Assembly (NCBI RefSeq): GCF_001442625.1
Contig: NZ_LMZQ01000001.1
Location: 372,001-436,000, forward strand
DNA from: Pedobacter ginsenosidimutans
GTDB taxonomy: Bacteria > Bacteroidota > Bacteroidia > Sphingobacteriales > Sphingobacteriaceae
DNA length: 64,000 nucleotides
Direction: 5' to 3'
Made by a program: the position numbers and the translations under genes. Of the stretch, positions 41,324-51,146 are shown piece after piece. The number at the start of each line of letters is the position of its first letter. Positions within the stretch are counted from its first letter, which is position 1. The notes under the pieces are model-generated. The model was not told the origin of the DNA. It worked only from the letters and a program-made list of their open reading frames with translations, and did not search any database.

Positions 41324-42445
41324 TTAATCTTTAAATAGGTTTGACAATGTATTGTTCAATTCTTCTCCACGTAAATCTTTTGCAACCACTTTTCCATCTT
41401 TATCCAATAAAAAGCTGGCGGGAACCGATTTCACACCATATAATGCAGCTGCGGTATTCGCCCAGCCTTTCAGGTCAGAAACATGTTTCCAGGTTAAACC
41501 ATCATCGTTAATTGCTTTGAGCCAGGCTTCTTTTTTGCTGTCTAACGATACGCCTAAAATTTCGAAGCCTTTATCATGATATTTTTTGTAGGCTGCAACT
41601 ACATTCGGATTTTCTTTACGGCAGGGACCACACCAGCTTGCCCAGAAATCTACCAAAACATATTTTCCACGAAATGCAGAAAGTTTAAGTGGTTTTCCAT
41701 CCACATCATTCATTACAAAATCCGGCGCCAGTTTTCCCGGAGCAGTTTTATTGGTTAATGCTAAACTGGCATTAATGGCTTTCCCATAAAATGAAGCTTT
41801 AACCGCTGGAGCAAATAATGCATACATTGCTGCTGCTTGCTCGGGATAGGGATAACTAATAAAGCGGTCTTCCACAATTGCGGCAACGGCTACCGATGAG
41901 GCGTGTGCTTTTACATAAGCTCTTACTGCATTTTGATTAAGCACATCAAGCGCTTTAAATTCATCATCAAAAGATTTGCGCTGTGCTGGGCTTAAGGTTA
42001 CTTTACCTTTTTGGTTTGCGCTATCTAAACGGCGGTAAATATCACCAGCTTTTGCCGTTATCGCTTTCCAAGGGCCATTATAAAAACCAAAATAAATATC
42101 GGTTTCCGGCGAACCGATCACTTTGGCCATAAACAACGAATCCTTATCGCCAACGATTGAGATGTCTTTATTTTCTAAAAGAAAGTTTTTTTGTTGCTTA
42201 CCGCCCTTAAGCTTTAAAGCATACATTTTAACCTCGGGCACTGTACCACTAAAAGCGAAACTGCCATTGGTAATAACAGTAGAATCCTTAATTTCTTTAT
42301 CGCCAATGTTATGCGAAAGATAAATTAATCCCGTATTTATCCCTTTTATCTTACCCGTTAATTTATATCCTCTTTGTATGTTAAAAGCACTTGCTACCAA
42401 AAGAATCAAGGCTGCTGGTGCTATTAATTTTATTGTCTTTTTCAT
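41324..42445 (-). CDS. TlpA/AhpC-family thiol-disulfide protein with DUF4369-like N-terminus
   Basis: 373 residues. The signal sequence (LIAPAALILLVASAFNIQ) precedes an N-terminal domain of about 100 residues (YKLTGKIKGINTGLIYLSHN...ITNGSFAFSGTVPEVKMYALKL) typical for DUF4369. A helical linker and a thioredoxin domain with WASWCGPCRKENPNVV follow. It is periplasmic. It lies 41 nt after susD. The CPC active site is intact, so it can act in disulfide reduction or cytochrome maturation-like reactions; the partner is unknown. Confidence 0.9.
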   Translation of the reverse strand: MKKTIKLIAPAALILLVASAFNIQRGYKLTGKIKGINTGLIYLSHNIGDKEIKDSTVITNGSFAFSGTVPEVKMYALKLKGGKQQKNFLLENKDISIVGDKDSLFMAKVIGSPETDIYFGFYNGPWKAITAKAGDIYRRLDSANQKGKVTLSPAQRKSFDDEFKALDVLNQNAVRAYVKAHASSVAVAAIVEDRFISYPYPEQAAAMYALFAPAVKASFYGKAINASLALTNKTAPGKLAPDFVMNDVDGKPLKLSAFRGKYVLVDFWASWCGPCRKENPNVVAAYKKYHDKGFEILGVSLDSKKEAWLKAINDDGLTWKHVSDLKGWANTAAALYGVKSVPASFLLDKDGKVVAKDLRGEELNNTLSNLFKD

Positions 42446-42486
42446 AGTTGATGTAGTTATGGGAGCCAGGTATTGGCTCCCAATAA

Positions 42487-43866
42487 TTAATTTTGATAAC
42501 CTGGATTTTGTGTTAAAGATGGATTGGCAAGAATCTGTGCCTGCGGAACTGGGAATAAAACCGAGGTTGTTTTCCAGGTTGGTTTTAATGCACCAATTAC
42601 GGCATTAGCCCTATTGGTTCTTTTTAAATCAAACCAGCGGTGGCCCCACTCGCCAAAAAACTCTACTTTTCGTTCCTGCTCAATAGCAGCTAACATCTGC
42701 CCTTGATCTAAAGTAGCACTCACACCACCTAAACCAGCCCTGGTTCTAACCATATCAATATCTGTTTTTGCACCAGAAAGGTTGTTTTGTTGTGCACGGG
42801 CCTCAGCACGGATCAGGTATTGCTCAGCCAACCTAAGCGCAACATTATATTCATTGCCAGTTCCAGAGCCTATTTTATATTTGCTTATACCATAGTAGGT
42901 TTTTCCGCCAATTGTTTTGGTAACTGTCCAATTGGTACGGCGTAAATCAGTTGTGTTTTCAAAGCTTTGATACGTTACATCTGCTAATGTATAATTCGGG
43001 ATCACCGCGGATAAAGTTACATATGCAGCGCCAGGCACAGAAAGCCCAGAAATATTACCGATCTGCCAGATAATTTCGTTACTGGTATTAACAAAAGCCG
43101 CCTCTGGAGCCGGAAGTGTATAAACTGCCGAACCTATAACCTGTGTAGCCTGTGCTTCTGCATTTGCATAATCTTTTTGGTAGAGGTAAACACGAGCTAA
43201 AAGTGCTGTTGCTGCGTATTTGTTCACCCTACCCCTAAATGTGCCCACATAAGCTGTAGGTAATAGATTTTGCGCTTCAGTTAAGTCCTTTATAATCTGT
43301 GTATAAACTCCTGTTGTTGATGTACGGGGTAAAGCTGCATTTTCAAAAGCGGAATAATCGTCTTTTAGTGGCAACGGTACGTCTCCATAAAGATTTACGA
43401 GATGGAAGTACGCAAATGCCCGCATAAATTTAGCTTCACCCAAAAGTTGATTTTTTACAGAAGGGGTTAAGGTTGTGGAAGCACTAAGACCGCTAATGGC
43501 ATTATTGGCATTTTTTACCAGTTGGTAGGTTGTCCCCCATATGTTGTTAGCTGTACCATTATTATTTGAGATCGAATTGTTTGCGAACTCCTGGGTTAAT
43601 ACTACACTTGCATTATATTGCAACTCATCACTAGAAACTCCCGAGTAAAAAGTAAGTGAAGTAATTAAGCCATTGGTAGCCTGCGAAGAAAAAGAATACA
43701 GGCCCATCACAACGCTCTGTGCAGCTGCGTCTGTTTTAAAGGCATCTTGGAACAAAATCTGAGTGGGTGGCGCCCCCAATTCTACAAATTTTTTGCAGGA
43801 AGAAACAGTTAAGACTGTTGTAAAGATAATTGCTTTATAAAAGAAATTTCTATATATTTTTTTCAT
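42487..43866 (-). CDS. SusD/RagB-family nutrient-binding lipoprotein
   Basis: 459 residues. A lipobox-like Cys (VLTVSSCKKFV, Cys near residue 24) is followed by the SusD pattern: LGAPPTQILFQDAFKTDAAAQS, FMRAFAYFHLVNLYGDVPLP, RVNKYAATALLARVYLYQKDY, RLAEQYLIRAEARAQQ and EERKVEFFGEWGHRWFDLKR. It is lipid-anchored in the outer membrane and forms the lid over the SusC barrel. Its gene is 11 nt after susC. The substrate is unknown; no glycoside hydrolase is encoded in this operon. Confidence 0.95.
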   Translation of the reverse strand: MKKIYRNFFYKAIIFTTVLTVSSCKKFVELGAPPTQILFQDAFKTDAAAQSVVMGLYSFSSQATNGLITSLTFYSGVSSDELQYNASVVLTQEFANNSISNNNGTANNIWGTTYQLVKNANNAISGLSASTTLTPSVKNQLLGEAKFMRAFAYFHLVNLYGDVPLPLKDDYSAFENAALPRTSTTGVYTQIIKDLTEAQNLLPTAYVGTFRGRVNKYAATALLARVYLYQKDYANAEAQATQVIGSAVYTLPAPEAAFVNTSNEIIWQIGNISGLSVPGAAYVTLSAVIPNYTLADVTYQSFENTTDLRRTNWTVTKTIGGKTYYGISKYKIGSGTGNEYNVALRLAEQYLIRAEARAQQNNLSGAKTDIDMVRTRAGLGGVSATLDQGQMLAAIEQERKVEFFGEWGHRWFDLKRTNRANAVIGALKPTWKTTSVLFPVPQAQILANPSLTQNPGYQN

Positions 43867-43877
43867 GATTTTATCAG

Positions 43878-46800
43878 TTAAAATGAACAGTTAACACCAA
43901 ATACAATTGTTCTTAATGGAGGTAATACCTGACTAAGTGTACCGGTACCTAAACCTGGAGGCCCACCCGGAACAGTTGTTTCTGTATCTAAGATGTACTT
44001 ATTCTTTGCCCATGTATATAAATTCTGGCCTTGAATAAAGATGCTACAGTTAGACATCTTAATCTGCTTTAACCATTCGGTAGGCAAAGAGTACGATAGG
44101 TTTACAGACCTCAGTTTTAAATATGAGGCGTCTCCATATACTGCATCAGACGATGTGAAATTGTTATAGGAAGCGGCAATTACTGATCCTGCTGTTGCCG
44201 ATGCTCCCGGTAGGTTAGCATTTGTGTTTGTAGGTGTCCACCTGCCCAGCCAATAGTCGTTTTGGTTACCAAGTGCACCAGGTCTGTTGTTTACAATTTG
44301 CGTAACGCCAAAACGGTGATTAAATTGAAAAAATACGCCCAGTTCAAAATTCTTATAGGTGAAGGTATTGTTGAAACCTCCGAAAAATGGTGTTCCTAAA
44401 TCTGCTATATACCGATCGTTAGCGGTAATGCTACCATCACCATCTTTGTCCTCATAAACTGCTGCTCCGTTGGCAGGGTTAGCACCTAGAAAGTGATACA
44501 GGCGAATGACATTGATTGGTTGCTCTACGATATAAGATGATGAATAAAATGATTTCTCCAGACCAGGGAAAGCTGTAATTTTGCTACTGGTAAAGGTGAA
44601 GTTCGCAGAAGTTTTCCACGAAAAATCTTTTGTCATCACATTGGTGGTATTCAATTCAAGTTCCAGCCCTTTATTCTGTATTGTTGCTGGTAAATTTAAC
44701 ATATAACTGTTGTATCCACTTTGACTGGCCAGAGCATTAGAAGTGATTTGATCTGCAGATCTGTTTCTGTAATAATTAGCAGTAAAAGAGATCCGATCCT
44801 TTAAAAAACCCAGGTCTATAGCAAACTCCATTTTTTTGGTGGTTTCCCATTGAATTGATTCGTTTGGTAATACGTTAACATTTGTGGCGGCATTACCCAA
44901 ATATGCCGTAGATGATGAATATAATGGCAGATAAAGGTAGTTAGGGATCTGATCATTTCCTGTTGTACCATAACTTCCCCTCAGCTTCCCGAAACTTAGA
45001 AAAGCTAAATTATCTTTTACAAATTCCTCGTTTGAGAAAACCCAGCCTGCACCAATTGCACCAAAATTACCGAAGCGGTTTATCGTTCCAAACCGTGATG
45101 AACCATCCCTTCTAAAGGTGGCATTGAAAAGGTATTTTTCTTTCCACTCGTAATTTAGTTTTGCAAAAACAGCATCATATTTATACTTAACAATATTATT
45201 GTAAAATACAGTGGTGGTACCTGCGGCGCCCAATGTGCCCAAGAGTGCTTCATTGCTATAATTGGTTCCAGAAAGATAAAGTCCATTGGATGTGTTTTGT
45301 TGAAAACTTGCTCCAATAAGTGCTGTAAATTTCCCGTCCCCAATTGTTCTTACATAATCCAAGGTTGGCTCAACAATCCAGTTTTGAGCATTCAGATTAG
45401 TGAATTCAGCTGAACTTGAAGGATTGTTCGCAGGATTTTGAGATGATGCCGGATTGGTTGAGGTTTGATCAAGCCTGGTATTGGTATAACCAAAATTTGC
45501 TTTGGCAGTTAAACCTTGTAAAATGGTATACTTCAAATTAGCACTAGCAATTAAGTTATTGGTTACCCCGTTGTATCGCTTTAGTAAAGTTGCTATGGGG
45601 TTAGTGTAATTGGTAGACCAAAATAATTTGCCAGCAGCATCGTAAAGAGGAAGGTTTGGCGGCAAATTGTACACTGATGAAACATCTCCGGTTGGTATAT
45701 TGGTATTATCATTAGCGTAGCTAACAGAAAACGAAGCTGTAAATTTTTTGTTTAGCGAGCTATGGTCTAAATTCAATCTCGAAGAGAATCTTTTATCATT
45801 ATTATCGCCTAAAAAGACGGTACTTTCTCTGCGGTATGCAGAATTGAAGAAAAAGCGGGTCTGTTCATTACCACCAGACATTGATGCCTGAATTTCATTT
45901 ATGTGGCCCCTGTTCCCAATAAACATTTTCTGGAAATCGGTTGAGCTATTTCTGTCCCATACCGTCAGATCCGGGGCATTACTGCTATTTGGCGTTACAC
46001 CATCATTTTTAAACGCCTCTGTCCGCAGTGCCAGGTATTGTTCGAGATCTAACACAGGGATAAAACGGTTCACTTCTGTAAAGCCAGTGTTAAGGTTGAG
46101 TCCAATTTTTACTTTTCCCGATTTTCCTTTTTTGGTCGTAATTAAAACTACACCATTTGCACCTCTCGATCCATAAATTGAAGTAGCATCGGCATCTTTC
46201 AAAATATCGATACGCTCAATATCAGATGGGTTGATCATACTGAATGGACTAATTCCTCCACTGGCGCCTGAAGTGCCAAAAGCATTTAAGTTATCCGTTA
46301 CAGGCTGACTTCCATTGAAATTGGTAAAAGGAACTCCGTCAATTACATATAATGGAATTCCTCCCTGCATTAGTGAATTTTGCCCTCTGATCTGCACCTG
46401 GATTGCTCCACCTGGAACACCATTATTCTGGGCAATCAATACACCAGACATCCTTCCTGACAATGCCGCTAAGGGGTTACCAACGGGTTGTTTTTCGATC
46501 TCTTTCGCCGTAATAGAAGCAATGGAGCCCGTACTCGTTTTTCTGGTTGTAGTACCATAACCGATAATCTGTACTTCATTTAGGCTACCCACCGAAGGTT
46601 TCATTACAATCTTGTACGAATTTTCTGAGCCGATAACTTGTTCCGCATTCTGATAGCCGATGCAGGTAAAAAGCAGCACTTTCGTTCCCTCATCCGGAAG
46701 GTTAACTCCAAACTGACCGTTTCTATCGGTTGCTGTGCTTACCTTATTGTTTTGCTTCAGCATGATTGAAACCCCTGGGATGGGAACTCCATCTTCATCT

Positions 46801-47261
46801 ACTACAATACCAGAAATTCTGATATCAACAGGCACGGCTTTAACTTCTGGTTTTATCGAAGAAATTAAAATCCTGTTATTTAACTGCGTTATTTTAAAAC
46901 GTTTGGAGTTAAACAGTACATCAAGCAGTTCCTGAACCGTACGTTTTTGTACCGGGATATTGAGTTCCTTTAGTTCTTTAAGATCGGTATTTCTATAAAT
47001 GAAAATAAAAGGTGTTTGCTTTTGAATTTTTTCAATAGCAGAGAATACACTCTCATGATTTAATCCAAGCACTACTTCTGTATTAGAGATCGATTGACCT
47101 TTGGTATTAGAAGCAAAGATTAATGAAGAGGTGGCAAAGGTTACTATAGCTAATACAAAGCTTAAACGCATAATCTGACGAATTAGATATCGTGATTTTT
47201 TAGAAGCGAAAAATTTCTTACAGGGATTCCCGCCCTCTGCTGATTGTGCAGAAAATTTCAT
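43878..47261 (-). CDS. SusC/RagA TonB-linked receptor with STN domain
   Basis: 1127 residues. The long N-terminal leader, including the membrane segment at about 31-50, fits SusC proteins under FecR control. An STN domain (about 62-130), a carboxypeptidase-regulatory-like domain (about 148-225; ISGIVVDEDGVPIPGVSIML), the plug (NEVQIIGYGTTTRKTSTGSIASITA) and a 22-strand TonB-dependent barrel follow. The STN domain should signal to FecR at 47443-48435. It takes up a ligand with its SusD partner; the ligand is unknown, but the paired TlpA proteins suggest a peptide or thiol-linked nutrient as an inference. The alternative start MRLSF at residue 31 would shorten the leader. Confidence 0.95.
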   Translation of the reverse strand: MKFSAQSAEGGNPCKKFFASKKSRYLIRQIMRLSFVLAIVTFATSSLIFASNTKGQSISNTEVVLGLNHESVFSAIEKIQKQTPFIFIYRNTDLKELKELNIPVQKRTVQELLDVLFNSKRFKITQLNNRILISSIKPEVKAVPVDIRISGIVVDEDGVPIPGVSIMLKQNNKVSTATDRNGQFGVNLPDEGTKVLLFTCIGYQNAEQVIGSENSYKIVMKPSVGSLNEVQIIGYGTTTRKTSTGSIASITAKEIEKQPVGNPLAALSGRMSGVLIAQNNGVPGGAIQVQIRGQNSLMQGGIPLYVIDGVPFTNFNGSQPVTDNLNAFGTSGASGGISPFSMINPSDIERIDILKDADATSIYGSRGANGVVLITTKKGKSGKVKIGLNLNTGFTEVNRFIPVLDLEQYLALRTEAFKNDGVTPNSSNAPDLTVWDRNSSTDFQKMFIGNRGHINEIQASMSGGNEQTRFFFNSAYRRESTVFLGDNNDKRFSSRLNLDHSSLNKKFTASFSVSYANDNTNIPTGDVSSVYNLPPNLPLYDAAGKLFWSTNYTNPIATLLKRYNGVTNNLIASANLKYTILQGLTAKANFGYTNTRLDQTSTNPASSQNPANNPSSSAEFTNLNAQNWIVEPTLDYVRTIGDGKFTALIGASFQQNTSNGLYLSGTNYSNEALLGTLGAAGTTTVFYNNIVKYKYDAVFAKLNYEWKEKYLFNATFRRDGSSRFGTINRFGNFGAIGAGWVFSNEEFVKDNLAFLSFGKLRGSYGTTGNDQIPNYLYLPLYSSSTAYLGNAATNVNVLPNESIQWETTKKMEFAIDLGFLKDRISFTANYYRNRSADQITSNALASQSGYNSYMLNLPATIQNKGLELELNTTNVMTKDFSWKTSANFTFTSSKITAFPGLEKSFYSSSYIVEQPINVIRLYHFLGANPANGAAVYEDKDGDGSITANDRYIADLGTPFFGGFNNTFTYKNFELGVFFQFNHRFGVTQIVNNRPGALGNQNDYWLGRWTPTNTNANLPGASATAGSVIAASYNNFTSSDAVYGDASYLKLRSVNLSYSLPTEWLKQIKMSNCSIFIQGQNLYTWAKNKYILDTETTVPGGPPGLGTGTLSQVLPPLRTIVFGVNCSF

Positions 47262-47304
47262 AATTTTAAATGTTTTAAATGATGCCTAAATTGTTTAATA
47301 CATG

Positions 47305-47367
47305 CTGTTCCAATTCCAGCTGGAACAGTGCAAATTTTATCTCTCTGTCTTGCAAGGACAGGGAGAT
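47305..47367. other. Two hairpins in the fecR-susC gap
   Basis: ctgttcca/tggaacag (47305-47328; 8-nt loop) and atctctctgtc/gacagggagat (47339-47367; 11 pairs with one G-T) lie between fecR and susC. A T-run follows the second on plus (tttttt) but not on minus, where the transcript would run. They may shape mRNA stability or separate susC expression from that of fecR. Confidence 0.55.
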
Positions 47368-47442
47368 TTTTTCATCAGATGTGGAAATAGTAGAGTTCTT
47401 TCATGTAGTTTGGTTTGTTTGGTTTTAGTTGATATTGATTAT

Positions 47443-48435
47443 TTAATTATTGCAATCCTTGCCCGAAATAAAAATCTCATTGGCTTTGGTTACGTATGCT
47501 GCATTATTAAAGGAAGTTATTACCTGCAAAATCTCATCTAAACTTTCTCCTTTCTGAAAAGTTGTGGTAAAGCGGCAATTTTTACCGGCATCATCCACAA
47601 AAGTAATTTTGGTTCCGAAGCGTTTAGCCAATACCTCAATGGCGTCTTTCATCGTAATATCTTCAAAGAAAATATCTTTTGCCTGCCAGTCTACAACTTC
47701 CTGCGATATCACTTTGGTCAAGCTTGGCATTTTTCTTTTCTCATCAAAGGTTAGCTGTTGATTAGGTGTAAGTACCCCTAAAAGCTTTTGATGATCCTGC
47801 ACACTTACTTTTCCACGGGTTACGGTTATCACAACTTTTTGCCCTTCAATGGCTTTAATATTAAAAGCAGTACCTAGAACAGTTGTTTTAACTTTTCCTG
47901 CATAAACAATAAAGGGCTTGGCCGGATCATGAACAATATCAAAATATCCCTCCCCTTTAAGGGTTACTTCTCTGGTATTGCCATCAAAATGCTGGGGATA
48001 CAGCAAAACTGCACCATTGTTTAATATCACTGTACTCCCATCTGGTAATACTATTTTTTTATGCTCCGTTTCTGCTACTACATTAACAACTGCTACATTG
48101 ACTTTAGCGGTTATTTTTTGCGTTTCAGGCTTTAAAAAATAAAAAGTAGAAAAACCTGCAATCAAGAATACAGCAGCCCAACCTATCCAGGCAAAATTTA
48201 ATTTAAAAGACTTCTTTTCTTCCTCGCCAACAATTTCATTAAAAATTTTATTGGCTTTACTTTCTCCTATAGTTTCGTCAGATTGAAATAAATCCCAATC
48301 TTTTTCCATTAAGCGTTTTTCAAATTCAACATTGCTTGAGGCGTTAAGATGATTAAATAAAACGCTCTTTTCTTCTTCTGATATAGTATTTTGAGCATAC
48401 TTACCCAGAAGTTCACTTATTTCTTCATTTTTCAT
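47443..48435 (-). CDS. FecR-family anti-sigma factor
   Basis: 330 residues. A cytoplasmic part (NEEISELLGKYAQNTISEEEKSVLFNHLN) precedes a membrane helix (about 78-99; LNFAWIGWAAVFLIAGFSTFYFL) and the FecR domain (HKKIVLPDGSTVILNNGAVLLYPQHF...GTAFNIKAIEGQKVVITVTRGKVSV). The DUF4974 end (EDITMKDAIEVLAKRFGTKITF...) completes it. It controls the ECF sigma factor encoded upstream on receiving the signal from the SusC STN domain. It ends 181 nt before susC. Confidence 0.93.
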   Translation of the reverse strand: MKNEEISELLGKYAQNTISEEEKSVLFNHLNASSNVEFEKRLMEKDWDLFQSDETIGESKANKIFNEIVGEEEKKSFKLNFAWIGWAAVFLIAGFSTFYFLKPETQKITAKVNVAVVNVVAETEHKKIVLPDGSTVILNNGAVLLYPQHFDGNTREVTLKGEGYFDIVHDPAKPFIVYAGKVKTTVLGTAFNIKAIEGQKVVITVTRGKVSVQDHQKLLGVLTPNQQLTFDEKRKMPSLTKVISQEVVDWQAKDIFFEDITMKDAIEVLAKRFGTKITFVDDAGKNCRFTTTFQKGESLDEILQVITSFNNAAYVTKANEIFISGKDCNN

Positions 48436-48592
48436 ACAAATGGCGATATAGAAAAGATATTATTTTGTTCGTTTTAATAGTTGACGTTTGTAAAGTATAA
48501 AAGGGGGTAGTCAAAAAAATATTTTTTTAAAATATTTTTAAATTTCAACCGTATTTTAAAAGAAAACCGTTCTAAAACAGGAATAGATTACA

Positions 48593-49189
48593 TTATTTCA
48601 ATAATCCAAGGAAAACGAAAGATATAAGTGGTATGGTATTATTTTCGCCTACCATGTTGCGTAATGTTTTTAGGGCTTCTCTTAAATGAACCTTAACAGT
48701 TGCGGGTGCAATATGGAGTATTTCTGCAACTTCTTTTTGTTTCATACCTTCAATATGGCACATCCTGTAAACCAGTCCTTGCTGTTTGGGTAGTTTAGCC
48801 AGTAATTGATCAACGTAGCTTTGTGCATCTTTTCGCATAATGGCATCTTCAGTCCCTGTGTCCTGCTCGCTCCACTCAACTTCCTGTAAGTCTGATGTTT
48901 TGTTTTCAGCAGCAATAGCCCTAAGCAAGTCTAAGGTAAGATTAACGGCAATTCTTCGAATGTATCCACCAAAGTTTTCAATTGCATTTAGATTTCCCCT
49001 TTTTAACCAGATTTTAAGGAAGGTTTCCTGAACTACTTCTTCAGCTCTTTCTTTAGATTTCAGGTAGCGGTTGGCATAAGAAAAAACCTTATTTTTATAA
49101 GCATCAAAGATCAAGCGAAAGGCCTGTTGATCGCCAACAGCTATTTTGAGCATTAAATCTCGTTCCTCTCCCAATTCCTTATTTTGCAT
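48593..49189 (-). CDS. ECF RNA polymerase sigma factor
   Basis: 198 residues. Region 2 (about 20-90; FDAYKNKVFSYANRYLKSKERAEEVVQETFLKIWLKRG) and region 4 (about 125-185; LLAKLPKQQGLVYRMCHIEGMKQKEVAEILHIAPATVKVHLREALKTLR) are clear. A short hydrophobic tail (TIPLISFVFLGLLK) resembles that of other FecR-associated factors. It heads the sigma-FecR-SusCD-TlpA locus, 157 nt upstream of fecR. It is not close in sequence to the other ECF factor at 24548-25150. Confidence 0.92.
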   Translation of the reverse strand: MQNKELGEERDLMLKIAVGDQQAFRLIFDAYKNKVFSYANRYLKSKERAEEVVQETFLKIWLKRGNLNAIENFGGYIRRIAVNLTLDLLRAIAAENKTSDLQEVEWSEQDTGTEDAIMRKDAQSYVDQLLAKLPKQQGLVYRMCHIEGMKQKEVAEILHIAPATVKVHLREALKTLRNMVGENNTIPLISFVFLGLLK

Positions 49190-49571
49190 ATACTAATATA
49201 ATATTTTCAAAGCAGGTTTTCTTGATTGATGAAGTGTTTTTGCTGTACAAAAAGGTCTCATTCATTAAATGACATTGAATTTAAAAAAAACTCATAGGGT
49301 GCTAAAAAATTAGTTCCTAACCCACAATGGCTAAAATTATATCTTCGGTCCGAATCTATAATTTTTGGTAAGACTACAAAAAAATCTGATTATTTCTGCT
49401 AATCAGGATATAATTTGACAATAAGTTCCTTAAAAATAGCGCTTCAGCCTCAAAACTATTCAGTTTTATTTACACAATTGCTCAAATTCAGCAATTTTCA
49501 GATAAATGAGGCGATATGAGAGGTTATTTTAACCGCTAAATAAACAGATGAAAAATGATTCGGATTAAAAC

Positions 49572-49645
49572 GCAAAAAAGCCACGATGAAACATCATGGC
49601 TTGTATTAATCAACTAAACCTTATAAATACTAACCAAATATTTAT
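49572..49645 (-). ncRNA. Candidate small RNA with promoter and terminator
   Basis: On the minus strand, tacttttg (49657-49650) is an exact -7 element, placed 5 nt upstream of a hairpin (ataaata...tatttat, 49645-49623). A second hairpin aagccatgatg-ttt-catcgtggctt (49602-49578) is followed by six T. Together they define a transcript of about 70 nt without an ORF, in the 770-nt gap 49190-49961. The -33 region is weak. No known RNA family is recognised. Confidence 0.35.
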
Positions 49646-49961
49646 GATTCAAAAGTAAGTTAAGTGTATTAATTGGAAATTAAGTTAGGATTAAATGAAA
49701 GAAAATAACTAAGCATTATCGAAAATATTCATAAATTAAAATCAAGTACAAGAGCAGGAACGCCTTTATACTGATTGCGCTATCATCCCTAAAAGACGCT
49801 CACTAGATATCCCCAATATCCATTGGTATGCAATTATAATGGCTCTCCATCATAATTTATTAATTTTAGTCCATCCAGTACCTATACAAAAATACGCACA
49901 CATTAATATGTAGATGATTATGCAAACTGTTAAAATGGTTATATTGCGGCACTAAATCATA

Positions 49962-51146
49962 ATGAACAACTCAAAAAACGCTAATCTTAACAAACTATCC
50001 TCATTTCTATTAAAAAAGGAATGCGTAATTGCCATTTACCTTTTATTGGCTATTGTAGCGGGTTATAAACAGTATCACCATCATTCTTATAACAATTATC
50101 TGATTTTCAAATATGTATATTGGCACACAGTAGATCTGCAAAATTTATACAATAACTATCCCGAATACCGAGACAGTAACCACTACGGACCTTTATTTTC
50201 AATCTTTATTGCCCCATTTGCACTTTTGCCCGATGGTTTAGGCGCTTTGCTTTGGAATGTGACCAATGTATTGATTTTGCTTTGGGGAATTTATAGTCTG
50301 CCTATATCGTTAAACAAACGCACTATTATTGCCTGGATCTGTGCACACGAAGCCTTAACGGCACTCTTCAGTTTTCAGTTTAACATTGCATTGACTGGAT
50401 TAATATTACTCAGTTTCTCCTACCTGATTAAAAAGAAAGAAATACAGTCTGCTTTTTTTATTGCCATCGGCACATTGGTTAAACTTTACGGGATTGTTGG
50501 ATTGGCATTTTTCTTCTTCACAAAAAATAAGCTAAAATTTATCATAGGCTGTTTTATCGCTTTTGTGGTACTGTTTGCTTTGCCAATGGTTATTTCATCT
50601 CCGGCATTTGTCATTCAATCGTATAGCGACTGGTACCATTCCCTTGCCCATAAGAATGATTTAAATGCATCATTAACTTCTTTTCAGGATATTTCTTTGA
50701 TGGGTATTGTAAGACGGGCAACAGGCAACATAAACATTCCCAATGCTCCATTTTTATTGGTTGGTCTTGTATTATTTGGTTTGCCCTATTTACGGATTAA
50801 GCAATATAAACACCTCGGCTTTAGGTTAATGTTATTGGCATCTACACTTATTTTTACGGTTATATTTAGCAGCGGTTCTGAATCGCCAACCTATATTATA
50901 GCTTTTGCAGGTATTGCCATTTGGTTTATGGTACAACAAAACCCTAAAAAAGGATGGATAATAGCCTTATTTGTTTTTGCTTTTATATTAACCAGCCTAT
51001 CGCCAACCGATATTTTCCCAAGGTCGGTTAAAGAATTTATTCGTCTATATTCGCTTAAAGCCCTACCTTGCGTTATCATTTGGCTAACCATAGTTTATCA
51101 AATGATGAAAGAAGATTTTGAGTCTTATCTGATTGCCGATAAATGA
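49962..51146 (+). CDS. GT87-family (DUF2029) glycosyltransferase
   Basis: 394 residues, about ten membrane helices. The first loop has HHHSYNNYLIFKYVYWHTVDLQNLYNNYPEYRDSNHYGPLFSIFIAPFALLPDGLGALLWN, typical for GT-C/GT87 polyprenol-phosphate-sugar-dependent enzymes. It should transfer a sugar from a lipid carrier at the periplasmic face. Its stop overlaps the next start by ATGA. It is the first gene of a three-gene operon with a lipid-carrier GT2 and a deacetylase. Confidence 0.85.
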   Translation: MNNSKNANLNKLSSFLLKKECVIAIYLLLAIVAGYKQYHHHSYNNYLIFKYVYWHTVDLQNLYNNYPEYRDSNHYGPLFSIFIAPFALLPDGLGALLWNVTNVLILLWGIYSLPISLNKRTIIAWICAHEALTALFSFQFNIALTGLILLSFSYLIKKKEIQSAFFIAIGTLVKLYGIVGLAFFFFTKNKLKFIIGCFIAFVVLFALPMVISSPAFVIQSYSDWYHSLAHKNDLNASLTSFQDISLMGIVRRATGNINIPNAPFLLVGLVLFGLPYLRIKQYKHLGFRLMLLASTLIFTVIFSSGSESPTYIIAFAGIAIWFMVQQNPKKGWIIALFVFAFILTSLSPTDIFPRSVKEFIRLYSLKALPCVIIWLTIVYQMMKEDFESYLIADK

